Shown here: positions 51,360 through 61,120 of the stretch, piece by piece | Numbering within the stretch: the stretch's first letter is position 1 | Layout of the letters: each line of letters begins with the position of its first letter | Origin: Thermococcus sp. | GTDB lineage: Archaea; Methanobacteriota_B; Thermococci; Thermococcales; Thermococcaceae | DNA: 64,000 nt | Assembly: GCA_027075325.1 (NCBI GenBank) | Contig: JALTBN010000027.1 | Span: 272,397-336,396, forward strand | Reading direction: 5' to 3' | The notes under the pieces: generated by a model | Database searches by the model: none | Told to the model about the DNA's origin: nothing | Seen by the model: only the letters and a program-made list of their open reading frames with translations | Made by a program: the position numbers and the translations under genes

Positions 51360-51500
51360 ATGCATATGCTCGGCTACGTCAACGACTCCAACTTTTCAGC
51401 TCTGCTTGAGAACCTCGTGAAGTCAGGCTACGTTGAGAAGAAAAACGGGAGGTATAAGATTTCGGACCCCGTTCTTGAGAGGGTCTTCAGGGAGCTTTAA
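51360..51500 (+). pseudogene. 3' remnant of an archaeal-type ATPase gene
   Basis: A 46-codon frame from ATG 51360 ends at TAA 51500. The product (LENLVKSGYVEKKNGRYKIS then DPVLERVFREL) resembles the C-terminal winged-helix end of archaeal AAA-type ATPases (Pfam ATPase_2/DUF234 group), which normally exceed 400 aa. No upstream part of such a gene is present; a nested hairpin lies 18 bp before. GAGGTG precedes the ATG, so a short product could still be made. Identification is by motif impression. Confidence 0.45.
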
Positions 51501-51516
51501 AGCATTCGGAGTTTAT

Positions 51517-51720
51517 CTACCTCTTTCGCCCTCCCAAGCTCGCTCCGTTCCATAAACAGAGAAGTAGGTGCCTCTTAAAGAGATCTGAATTCAAAAGGGA
51601 ATGCAATTTCCCACCAGCCACATACTTGGTGGTATTGTATAAAGTAAACAGAGAAACAGCAAAGGAACCAACGAGAACAGCCCTGTAATGTATAAAAGGG
51701 AGAAAGCCCAAAGTGTGCAT
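51517..51720 (-). CDS. doubtful small hydrophobic protein, 67 aa
   Basis: A frame begins at ATG 51720, overlapping the rpl10e stop as TGATG, and encodes a moderately hydrophobic product (LVGSFAVSLFTLYNTTKYV in the middle). There is no separate ribosome site beyond possible coupling, and no recognised family; it fills an otherwise empty 200 bp. It may be chance. Confidence 0.2.
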   Translation of the reverse strand: MHTLGFLPFIHYRAVLVGSFAVSLFTLYNTTKYVAGGKLHSLLNSDLFKRHLLLCLWNGASLGGRKR

Positions 51721-52268
51721 CAGAGTTTCATAGTGGAGAGGACTTTGGTGGTAACGTCGTTTCCGTCCTTATCATAGATGCGGTAGTAGGAGCCGTAGGG
51801 GAGCTTCATCCTGGCCCTGTAGACCGCACCAAGGGCAAACTTGATGTGAGACTCGTTCACCCAAACGGTGAGTATCTTCTGGTCCTTTCTGACGCGGGCA
51901 GCGAGTCCTATAGGCTTTCCAAAGGGCCTCCGCATACCGTTTCCGTAACGGTCGGCCTTCCTTCCGGTGGCCATCGGGTTCTCCCTGAGAACCTGGAACG
52001 GGTAGACCCTTATCTTGAAGTGGAAGTTGCTCCTTCCGACGTTCTTCTGAAGGTACCTGTTCACATGGATACGGATTGACTCCAGAGCGTTCTGTCTTAT
52101 CTGCATGGGCTGTTCAGCGTGGAGGCTGATCTCGTACTGAAAGTCAGCCGAGAGGTTGCCCATGTCGAATATCGTTATCCTCGGACCAGGAGCACCGCGG
52201 ATGTACTCTCTTCTCGTGTAAGCGGGCTTTTTAACATCCCTATCAATCTTAGCAGGTCTCAGTCCCAT
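51720..52268 (-). CDS. rpl10e: 50S ribosomal protein L10e (uL16)
   Basis: A 182-aa archaeal L10e. [20 protein letters not shown] and [18 protein letters not shown] open, and [20 protein letters not shown] matches the loop near the tRNA sites. ATG 52268 follows GGAGGTGAGAGT; longer in-frame sequence upstream is rejected. It is monocistronic apart from the doubtful frame after it. Confidence 0.96.
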   Translation of the reverse strand: MGLRPAKIDRDVKKPAYTRREYIRGAPGPRITIFDMGNLSADFQYEISLHAEQPMQIRQNALESIRIHVNRYLQKNVGRSNFHFKIRVYPFQVLRENPMATGRKADRYGNGMRRPFGKPIGLAARVRKDQKILTVWVNESHIKFALGAVYRARMKLPYGSYYRIYDKDGNDVTTKVLSTMKL

Positions 52269-52354
52269 ACTCTCACCTCCAAATGAGCGTAAGCCAAAGC
52301 CTATCCTTAGCTCCACCTCGCTTTTATAAAAGTTTTGGAGCATTCAGGGAAAGT

Positions 52355-53521
52355 TCATCCACCACTTCCTTTAAGCTTAACTGCCTCGAAGAGGAGAGCC
52401 GCTGAAATTGGAAGAAAACTCAGAAGGGCGAGGTTGAGGGTGACTATCCAGTGAAGCTCCCCGAGGGAGTAGGCAAAGCCGAAGAGCATTCCCCCGATGA
52501 AAGTGGAGAGGTTCTGGGCCCCGTTCACTCCACCGATCGCAAGGGAAGAGCGGTGGTAGGAAGCGAGAACCTTCCTCGAAATCGGCCTGAAGCTCTGGAA
52601 GGCGAAGAGAGCTAGGAATATCCCCAGGAACACCGTCGGGGCCGTCTTAACCGCCGCGAGAAGCGGGGAAACCGCGGCCATGATAGAAGTCAGAACCACC
52701 ATCCTTCCCTCACTCCTAACGTCGGCGAGCCACGAGATGCCGTAGCTCAGCATGGCGGCAAGAAAACCAGCCCAGCCTATGAGCGTCGCGGTCGTTGCCT
52801 TGTCCATTCCCAGAGCCTCGGAGACGTAGACGTAGGTTATCTCCCCCGAGGTGAAGGCTACTATGACCGCCATCAGGGAGGCAATTATGAGAACGCGTTT
52901 TGGATCAAGGCCCGGCTTCTCGCCGTCCGGGGCCCTCTTCCTCTTTGGGACTATCCACCCGTCGAGGAGGACGTAGCTGGCCACCATTATCAGGCCAGTC
53001 AGGATGAAGAAGGCGGAGGAAATCCACATCTGCCCTGACAGACCCCAGCCGACGGTGTAGGCGTAGACGTAGTTGCCGAGGAGCGAGGCTATGCTCCCGA
53101 AGAAGAAGTACACCGAGGTCACCCTGGCCCTTATCTCGTTGGGCGTCGTCACGGCTATGACGAACTGAGCCATCGGCCAGCCCAGGCCGTTGAGAAAGCC
53201 GTTTAGCAGTTTAATTCCAGCCACCTGCACCCAGGTTGAGGTTAGCGGATAGAGCTGCACCGCGAGGGCGTTTCCCATCATCGCGAGGGCCCCTATGTAA
53301 ACCAGCTTCTTGCCCCTCTCAAGCAGAAGGCCGCCCAGAACCGAGGAAAAGGCCCTCGCGAGGACGAAAGACATCGAGACGATTGAAACGGACAGCATGC
53401 TCGCCTTGAGAATGTCGCGCGTGTAGAATGCTATCGCAGGGGTGGCCAGCCGGAAGGCTATCGTACCGGTGAAGGCAGATATGATCAGCAGGGTGATTCC
53501 AATGAGCCTAGTGCGTTCCAT
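52355..53521 (-). CDS. MFS-type transporter
   Basis: A 388-aa protein with about 12 hydrophobic segments and a central charged loop (PKRKRAPDGEKPGLDPKRV, near residue 195) dividing two six-helix halves. FLNGLGWPMAQFVIAVTTP and GINGAQN-like (here GGVNGAQNLSTFIGGMLFG) helices are typical of the major facilitator superfamily. The substrate cannot be told. ATG 53521 lies behind a TTTTTAAAAG box near 53555; it is divergent from the aminotransferase gene. Confidence 0.88.
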   Translation of the reverse strand: MERTRLIGITLLIISAFTGTIAFRLATPAIAFYTRDILKASMLSVSIVSMSFVLARAFSSVLGGLLLERGKKLVYIGALAMMGNALAVQLYPLTSTWVQVAGIKLLNGFLNGLGWPMAQFVIAVTTPNEIRARVTSVYFFFGSIASLLGNYVYAYTVGWGLSGQMWISSAFFILTGLIMVASYVLLDGWIVPKRKRAPDGEKPGLDPKRVLIIASLMAVIVAFTSGEITYVYVSEALGMDKATTATLIGWAGFLAAMLSYGISWLADVRSEGRMVVLTSIMAAVSPLLAAVKTAPTVFLGIFLALFAFQSFRPISRKVLASYHRSSLAIGGVNGAQNLSTFIGGMLFGFAYSLGELHWIVTLNLALLSFLPISAALLFEAVKLKGSGG

Positions 53522-53687
53522 CAGACCACCTTCTGAACGTTAGGGCGGGACTTTTAAAAAGTATTGGTCGAACTGAAAACTTTCCATTTATCAGGCATCC
53601 AGAAGAAAAAAAGCTTCAAAAACCAAACCCCCATCTGAAGAGAACCCTTTTATAGATTCCAGCTCAACTCCCGCCGAGGTGATTATG

Positions 53688-54848
53688 ATGGAGCTGAGAT
53701 TCGACATGCAGTATGAGGACGCTTACAGGGAGGTTTACGAGCTCGTCAAGCCGAAGTACAGGCTATTTACAGCCGGCCCGGTCGCCTGCTTTCCCGAGGT
53801 TCTCGCAATAATGTCCGTCCAGATGTTCAGCCACCGCTCGGCCGAGGCTAAAGAGGTTCACGTTGACACTCTCAACAGGCTCAAGGCCTTCTTAGAGACT
53901 GAGAACGGTGAGGTAATCCTCTTCCCGAGTTCTGGAACCGGCTTCATGGAGGCCGCGGTTAGAAACACCGTCCCGCGCGGCGGAAAGGTTCTCGTGACTA
54001 CCATTGGGGCATTCGGAGACAGGTTCGCCGAGGTCGTAGAAACCAACGGAAGGGAACCAATCATCCTAAGAAAAGAACCAGGCTACGCCGTAAAACCGGA
54101 GGAGCTCGACGATGCCCTCAGGAAGAACCCCGATGTCCACGCGGTGACGATAACCTACAACGAGACCTCAACTGGTGTCCTTAACCCGCTCCCAGAGCTG
54201 GCCAAGGTCGTCCACGAGCACGACAAGCTCCTCTTCGTCGATGCAGTCTCGGCCATGGGCGGTGCCGACATAAAGTTCGACGAGTGGGGGATCGACCTCG
54301 TCTTCGCGAGCAGCCAGAAGGCCTTCGGCGTTCCGCCGGGACTGGCTGTGGCAGCCGTCAGCGAGAGGGTCTTTGAGATAGCCGAGAAGATGCCCGAGCG
54401 CGGCTGGTACTTTGACCTTCCGCTCTACAAGAAGTTCAACGAGAAGAAGAAGGGAACACCCTCAACCCCACCGCTCCCGCAGATATTCGGCCTCAACGTC
54501 GTCCTCCGCATTGTGGAAAAGATGGGCGGCAAAGAGGCCTGGCTCAGAATGTACAGGAAGAGGAGCGAGACCATACGCGAGGGCGTCAGGGACATGGGGC
54601 TCAGTGTCCTGGCCGAGCCCGGCTACGAGAGCCCGACCATCACTGCCGTCGTCGTCCCCGAGGGAATGAAGGGGGTCGACGTCTACAACGCGATGCGCGA
54701 GCGCGGCTTCGAGCTGGCAAAGGGCTACGGAAGCGTCGCCGAGAAGACCTTCAGGATTGGGAACATGGGATACATGACCTTCGAGGACATCGAGGACATG
54801 CTCGCCAACCTCCGCGAAGTCATTGCGGATCTCAAGAAGAGGGCCTGA
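53688..54848 (+). CDS. class V aminotransferase (serine/alanine-glyoxylate type)
   Basis: A 386-aa PLP enzyme. LFTAGPVACFPEVLAIMSVQ and FSHRSAEAKEVHVDT are near the N terminus, LFPSSGTGFMEAAVRN in the cofactor phosphate site, VDAVSAMGGADI with the pyridine-N-binding Asp, and FASSQKAFGVPPG with the Schiff-base Lys. The subgroup includes serine-glyoxylate, alanine-glyoxylate and serine-pyruvate enzymes; the substrate pair is not determined. ATG 53688 has GAGGTGAT 4 nt upstream; ATG 53685 is possible. CTTTTATAG near 53650 is the likely TATA box. Confidence 0.92.
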   Translation: MELRFDMQYEDAYREVYELVKPKYRLFTAGPVACFPEVLAIMSVQMFSHRSAEAKEVHVDTLNRLKAFLETENGEVILFPSSGTGFMEAAVRNTVPRGGKVLVTTIGAFGDRFAEVVETNGREPIILRKEPGYAVKPEELDDALRKNPDVHAVTITYNETSTGVLNPLPELAKVVHEHDKLLFVDAVSAMGGADIKFDEWGIDLVFASSQKAFGVPPGLAVAAVSERVFEIAEKMPERGWYFDLPLYKKFNEKKKGTPSTPPLPQIFGLNVVLRIVEKMGGKEAWLRMYRKRSETIREGVRDMGLSVLAEPGYESPTITAVVVPEGMKGVDVYNAMRERGFELAKGYGSVAEKTFRIGNMGYMTFEDIEDMLANLREVIADLKKRA

Positions 54849-54942
54849 GACTTGAATCAATTTTAAACTTCTTTTCTTCATCCCTTTTAGTGTGTGGCCA
54901 TGCCATAAGATCATTGTAAAATTAAAGGAATTGAAAGGAGCA

Positions 54943-55524
54943 TCACAGAGCGAGCTCGAGGGATCCGTCTTTTACCCTGTAGATTCTGTCGATCGATCTT
55001 CTTCCTGTTCTGAAATCCCTCTTAAGGGAGACAACAATGTCAAAGCGCCTGAAAACTCCCTCTGTGATGCCAAGCCAGTGCATTGCCTCCGACTTGATAT
55101 CATCAGTCATGGCCAGAGAGGTCACTATGAAGGCGTAGTCGTCTATGAGGGCATCAAAAAGGTCGGAAGCGCTTATTGTGTGGATCGTGTCAACGACAAC
55201 GTAGTTGGGATTTATCTTTTCGATCCGGGAGATAACCTCCTCAGTGCGGTTCTTCAGAGGCCTCTCATCAAACTGAGTGTCTACGACGGCGATGTTGGGC
55301 CTGAAGGGTTTAAATTCACCGTAGGCCGTGACAACTGCAATCTTCCAGCCATCGGGAATGAAATGAGTCAAAGCCTCCACAAGCTTCGTCTTTCCGGAGC
55401 GGCTCGAACCGGCAATGAGAACGTCCTCTTTGCTCAGAATAGCCTCCTTAAGAACCTCAAGCTGCTCTTCGGTTGCGGAGCCGTAGCGGACAAGGTCCCC
55501 CGGCGTGAATATGTAAACTCCCAT
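54943..55524 (-). CDS. small type II/IV secretion-type ATPase
   Basis: A 193-aa P-loop protein. Walker A GSSRSGKTK lies near residue 40, an Asp-containing strand (IAVVDTQFDERP) near 80, and YVVVDTIHTISASDLFDALI resembles the Walker B/His-box part of GspE/VirB11 ATPases. It lacks the N-terminal domain of full secretion ATPases and is half their size. ATG 55524 follows GGTGGTAAT. No pilin or secretion genes are near, so the role is unknown. Confidence 0.78.
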   Translation of the reverse strand: MGVYIFTPGDLVRYGSATEEQLEVLKEAILSKEDVLIAGSSRSGKTKLVEALTHFIPDGWKIAVVTAYGEFKPFRPNIAVVDTQFDERPLKNRTEEVISRIEKINPNYVVVDTIHTISASDLFDALIDDYAFIVTSLAMTDDIKSEAMHWLGITEGVFRRFDIVVSLKRDFRTGRRSIDRIYRVKDGSLELAL

Positions 55525-55721
55525 ATTACCACCGTATAGGGTTCTCAGCAAACGTTATAACACTATCGATACCCGCGATGAAAAAGCGTCAATTAAATTA
55601 TCAAAATCCATCATTTATCCAAAATTTTATCTATTTAAGTGTCATATTTCGTCCCAAGTCCAAATTTTTTTGCACAAAGGCCATAAAGGTGGAAATCAGT
55701 GACAATAATCAGGTGGTTAAT

Positions 55722-56624
55722 ATGAACGCTCTCCAAATTGTGACCAGAAAAATTGAACCGATAGTCGAAGTCCAGACGAAGGTCATTGACCATATGACAA
55801 GATACATGGTGGGTAAGGGCTTCAAGTGGATGCTCCCAGTGATGCTCAGCTCGATAACAGATCCCCTGTGGCCGGACCCCGCGGCGGAGGATGCCCTGAA
55901 GCCGCCGGAGGTCGAGGTCTACGGCTCCAGACTGCGGCTGACCCACAGCATGATACTCCACAAGCAGATAGCCGTTGGAATGGGCATCGACAGACTGTTC
56001 ATCCTCTCCCCCAACATCAGGCTTGAAAGAGGTAGTGCCGACGACGGCAGGCACGCCTACGAGTTCACCCAGCTCGACTTCGAGATCGCCGGTGCAAGCA
56101 TGGACGACGTTATGGGGCTCATCGAGGGCCTCATCAGCGGCCTCTTCAAAGAGGCTAGGGACTGGGGGCTTGAAAGGGAGGTTCCGAAAGTAAGACCGCC
56201 CTTCAAGCGCTTCACACTGGAGGAGATAAAAGAGGAGTTCGGGAGCGAGGACGAGGCCAGCAGGCTCATGAAGGAGCCGTTCTGGGTAACAGACATCGAG
56301 AGGGAGTTCTACGACAGGGAAGACCCCGAGAGACCCGGCCACTTCAGGAACTACGACCTCTACCTGCCAGAGGGCTACGGCGAGGTTTCCAGCGGCGGCG
56401 AGAGGGAGTGGGAGTACGAGGTGATAGTTAGGAAGATGAAGAAGGCAGGGATAGGCCTCGACGCCTTCAGACCCTACCTCGAGGTCGCCAGGGCGGGTCT
56501 CCTGAGACCGAGCGCGGGGGCAGGAATAGGAGTCGAGCGCTTAGTCCGCTACATGGTAGGTGCAAAGCACATAGCCGAGGTTCAGCCCTTCCCGAGGGTT
56601 CCCGGGATTCCGGCGGTTATATGA
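55722..56624 (+). CDS. archaeal asparagine synthetase related to AsnRS/AspRS (AS-AR type)
   Basis: A 300-aa protein made only of a class II aminoacyl-tRNA synthetase catalytic core. MTRYMVGKGFKWMLPVMLSS, motif 2 (SPNIRLERGSADDGRHAYEF, TQLDFEIAGA) and motif 3 (SAGAGIGVERLVRYMVG) are present, but no anticodon-binding domain. Pyrococcus abyssi has such an AspRS-derived enzyme that makes asparagine from aspartate, ammonia and ATP without tRNA. ATG 55722 has GGTGGT upstream and gives the right length; upstream in-frame sequence is AT-rich non-coding DNA. An AsnB-type enzyme is also in this window. Confidence 0.9.
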   Translation: MNALQIVTRKIEPIVEVQTKVIDHMTRYMVGKGFKWMLPVMLSSITDPLWPDPAAEDALKPPEVEVYGSRLRLTHSMILHKQIAVGMGIDRLFILSPNIRLERGSADDGRHAYEFTQLDFEIAGASMDDVMGLIEGLISGLFKEARDWGLEREVPKVRPPFKRFTLEEIKEEFGSEDEASRLMKEPFWVTDIEREFYDREDPERPGHFRNYDLYLPEGYGEVSSGGEREWEYEVIVRKMKKAGIGLDAFRPYLEVARAGLLRPSAGAGIGVERLVRYMVGAKHIAEVQPFPRVPGIPAVI

Positions 56625-56707
56625 TCATGACCTCCTTTTTTTACCCAACTTCCTCCTTAGAAACCCTTATATCCATCTTTATTCAGATTTAAACTAAGGT
56701 GAGAACA

Positions 56708-57308
56708 GTGGACACAGGCGTTCTCAAGATAATCGAGAGCGTTAAGCCCGGCGAGATAGCCCTTCTCGAATACCTGCCCTCGTACATCCCGGAGTTCACA
56801 CTCCTAAAACTCATCGAGTACTCAAAGGAGAGGGAAATACCCCTCATAATAGACGACAACTTCGACACCCTGCCAGTCATAGCGGCTCACATAGAAAACC
56901 TCGGGATCAAAGTGGACTTCAGCGGGGTCTACGTCATAAAGACCGGCGGCAGAATAGAGGTAGGCAACGTCCTAGCGAAGGTCCCCTTCCACCCCGACCC
57001 CCGAGTTTACATAAATTGACAGGCTCTTCGTTTTCCAGGACACCCCCTCAGGAGTCGGAACCATCCTGCGCGCCATGAAGCCCTTCATCACCAACAGGAA
57101 GAGAACCGCGTTCTACGTACTGGAGTCCGGAATAATGGAGAGCCTAAAAACGAGGCCCCTCCCCGTGCTCGAAGATCTAGCAACTTCCGTGTTCGAACTG
57201 AAGCAGAAAGGACGCATGCTGACCGTAGACATCAGGAAGGACCCCTCAATATTCAGAACGAATGTGAACATCATAGAGCTCGATCTTGGGGAAGTTTTCT
57301 CCGGGTAA
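56708..57308 (+). pseudogene. DUF257-like gene broken by a frameshift
   Basis: Two adjacent frames encode halves of one protein resembling the Thermococcales DUF257 family. The first (GTG 56708, GGTGA upstream) gives VLKIIESVKPGEIALLEYLP and IDDNFDTLPV..., ending at TGA 57017-57019. The second continues in another frame (DRLFVFQDTPSGVGTILRAM, then RTAFYVLESGIMESLKTRPL) to 57308. The part normally lying between these segments looks shortened by roughly 25 residues, so a deletion together with a frame change is likely. TTATATCC near 56668 may be its promoter. An assembly or sequencing error is less likely given the missing residues. Confidence 0.65.
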
Positions 57309-57335
57309 AGGTAGATGGAGATAGAGAAGTGAAAC

Positions 57336-59040
<1,705 letters not shown>

Positions 59041-59060
<20 letters not shown>

Positions 59061-59880
59061 GCCTGAGTGCTATTCGAAGGGCCTTCTCCTTTTCCACCCC
59101 GAACTTGGCCACAATAGCTCCAACGAGTTCCGCCAGGGCATCGACATTTCTTAAATTAAGCCTCTCAGGAGGGTACTCAGAGAAGAGGGAGGAGTCAACA
59201 TCCATACCCAGGCGCGAGGATAGCTCGGCGGCAAACTCCCCCACGGACAGGGGAGGTATACTGATGACCACGGGAAAATCGAGGGAGCGGTATTTATCCG
59301 CGTTTTTTGTCTCGACGATTACCACGGAGCCAGCGTCTAAAAGCTCCGCAACCTTCTCCACCGAGGGCTCCCTGAGGAGAACCGCCTCAGGGGGGAGATA
59401 CTGAGAGACATCCACCCCGGCCAGGTTCTCGACAAGAGCACTAACACCCAGTGAAAGTATCTCCTCAAATGAAGGCTCCTCATCCTCCACGTAGTCAGGT
59501 GGGGACCCAGCATTCTCCCCAGCTATGCGATTGTAGAGGGACTCGCTGACCATTGTTATCTGGTATACGGTCCTGGCATCACCCAGATGTAAAACGCCGT
59601 TGGAGAGGAGCTTGAGGCCCAGCCTTGAGAGGGCCGAGCTAAGGGATGACTCCGTTCTGGTCGTTATGGCCTTCCTGTCCCCGACCTCTTCGGGGCCGCT
59701 GCTCACAACAAGGTAGTCCGCAGGGAAGAGGCCACGGGCGTTAAAGAAGCGCTCAAGGGTCTTTTTGGCGAGCTCCTCACTCACCGCGTATACCCTGACG
59801 AACTCCACGTTGCCAACGGGGTCCACACCTATCAGAACGACCGCATCTTCCCTTTCCATGGGAATCAGTATGTCCTCCAT
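59041..59880 (-). CDS. conserved hypothetical protein, 279 aa
   Basis: No named family is recognised. The acidic soluble protein has an N-terminal beta-rich part (DAVVLIGVDPVGNVEFVRVY), a central Glu/Asp-rich linker (PPDYVEDEEPSFEEILSL, about residues 130-147) and a C-terminal part with alternating strands and helices (VVIVETKNADKYRSLDFPVV). ATG 59880 or 59886 could start it; a GGTG lies directly before the former. It is 42 bp downstream of the phosphodiesterase gene on the same strand. Confidence 0.65.
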
Positions 59881-59922
59881 CACCATCGCCCTAACCCTGT
59901 GAAGGGGGGAAAATCAAACCCC

Positions 59923-60435
59923 TCAAAGGCTCATGGCACCGAGGAGCTCCCCCGTGTCTATGTTGATTATCTGAACCTCCCTCCTTCTCGTGTCGAGGAG
60001 GGCCACGCTCTTAACGCCGGTAACGTAGCCACAGACCTCCCCCGGGTTTATGAGGATGGTTCTTCCCACTTCCCGTATTTCATAGTGGTGGGTGTGCCCA
60101 ACGACGACAACGTCATAGAGCTTGCTCCTGGCGAGGGCCCGCACGAGGATCTCGTTCGTCCCGTGGGTCACGGCTATCTTCATCCCGTCCGCCTCAAGCT
60201 CTATCAGCTCGTCGTATATTCCAAGCGCTTCGTAGAGGCCCTTCCTCTCGCCGTCGTTGTTGCCGAAAACACCCTTGAGCGGGGCCTTCAGCTTCTCCAG
60301 CTCTCCCGCCACGAAGGGAGCCACAAAGTCGCCGGCGTGGATAACGAGCTCAACGTTCCTGGAGTTGAAGAACTCCACAGCTTTCCTTATGGCAGGGAGG
60401 TTATCGTGAGTGTCACTCATTATGCCGATCAGCAT
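59923..60435 (-). CDS. MJ0936/YfcE-family metallophosphodiesterase
   Basis: A 170-aa calcineurin-like enzyme. The metal and catalytic motifs are in order: GIMSDTHDN (Asp, His) near residue 5, HAGDFV near 36, VFGNNDGE near 59, VTHGT near 90 and VVGHTHHYE near 112, then ILINPGEVCGY. The family hydrolyses phosphodiesters; the natural substrate is unclear. ATG 60435 follows AGGTGGT. Confidence 0.93.
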   Translation of the reverse strand: MLIGIMSDTHDNLPAIRKAVEFFNSRNVELVIHAGDFVAPFVAGELEKLKAPLKGVFGNNDGERKGLYEALGIYDELIELEADGMKIAVTHGTNEILVRALARSKLYDVVVVGHTHHYEIREVGRTILINPGEVCGYVTGVKSVALLDTRRREVQIINIDTGELLGAMSL

Positions 60436-60623
60436 TGCTACCACCTAAAACTGGTTCCCCAAACGGTTTATAGGATTATCGTGCCCATTAACGGCACTAT
60501 AGACATTTGAATCCATGAATACACTGGAGTGGAAAAACACCTCCCACTGAACTGACCATGGGAGAACTCATTGAGACGGTCAAGGTTTATTAGGTCCTCC
60601 CCCAACAGTCCCAAGGTGGTATC

Positions 60624-61115
60624 ATGCTGAGCGGGAGGGCACTCATACCAATCAAAATCCTGAAACCCCTGGGGGACTGGAATAAGGGGGACATTACCCT
60701 GGTAGAGGATTGGAAGGCTAAAGTGCTCTGGGAGAGCGGAATAGGGGAGATAGTTGATGAGACAGACAAGGTTATAGGCGAGATAGACAGAGCCATCTCC
60801 GGCGAGAAGGAGAGCGAGCCCCTGACTGCCCTCCCCGCCGGCCTCTATGACAGGGCCGAGTTCTACATCTATTACCTCGAAAACTACGTGAGGAAAAACC
60901 CCGGCGAGAGTATAGACGTACTTGGAATAAAGATGACGAAGCTCGCAAACCTCAAGAAAAAGTACCGCTACCTGAAGGAACTACGCTTCAAGAAAATCCT
61001 CGAAACGGTGAGGCTCAGGCCCAACAGCCTGGAAGTTCTTGGAAGGCTCTCCCCGGAGGAGAGGAGGATATACATCGAGCTGTCTAAAATCCGGAACGAA
61101 TGGCTCGGAGAGTGA
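60624..61115 (+). CDS. gins23: GINS complex subunit Gins23
   Basis: A 163-aa replication factor. A small N-terminal beta domain (RALIPIKILKPLGDWNKGDI, TLVEDWKAKVLWESGIGEIV) is followed by a helical domain (PAGLYDRAEFYIYYLENYVR onward), the order expected for the Sld5/Psf-type Gins23 fold rather than Gins51. With Gins51 it joins MCM and a RecJ-like protein in the archaeal CMG-like helicase. The gene lies 5 bp before mcm, as in Pyrococcus. ATG 60624 follows GGTGGT. Confidence 0.88.
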   Translation: MLSGRALIPIKILKPLGDWNKGDITLVEDWKAKVLWESGIGEIVDETDKVIGEIDRAISGEKESEPLTALPAGLYDRAEFYIYYLENYVRKNPGESIDVLGIKMTKLANLKKKYRYLKELRFKKILETVRLRPNSLEVLGRLSPEERRIYIELSKIRNEWLGE

Positions 61116-61120
61116 GAGAG

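Noticed and set aside
51517-51720. TGATG-coupled 67-codon frame after rpl10e considered as a real operon gene
   Set aside because: Only the chance-prone TGATG junction supports it; it is listed at low confidence but not treated as a finding.
55578-55721. 48-codon N-terminal extension of the AsnRS-like synthetase
   Set aside because: AT-rich promoter-like sequence; GGTGGT before ATG 55722 and family length fix the later start.
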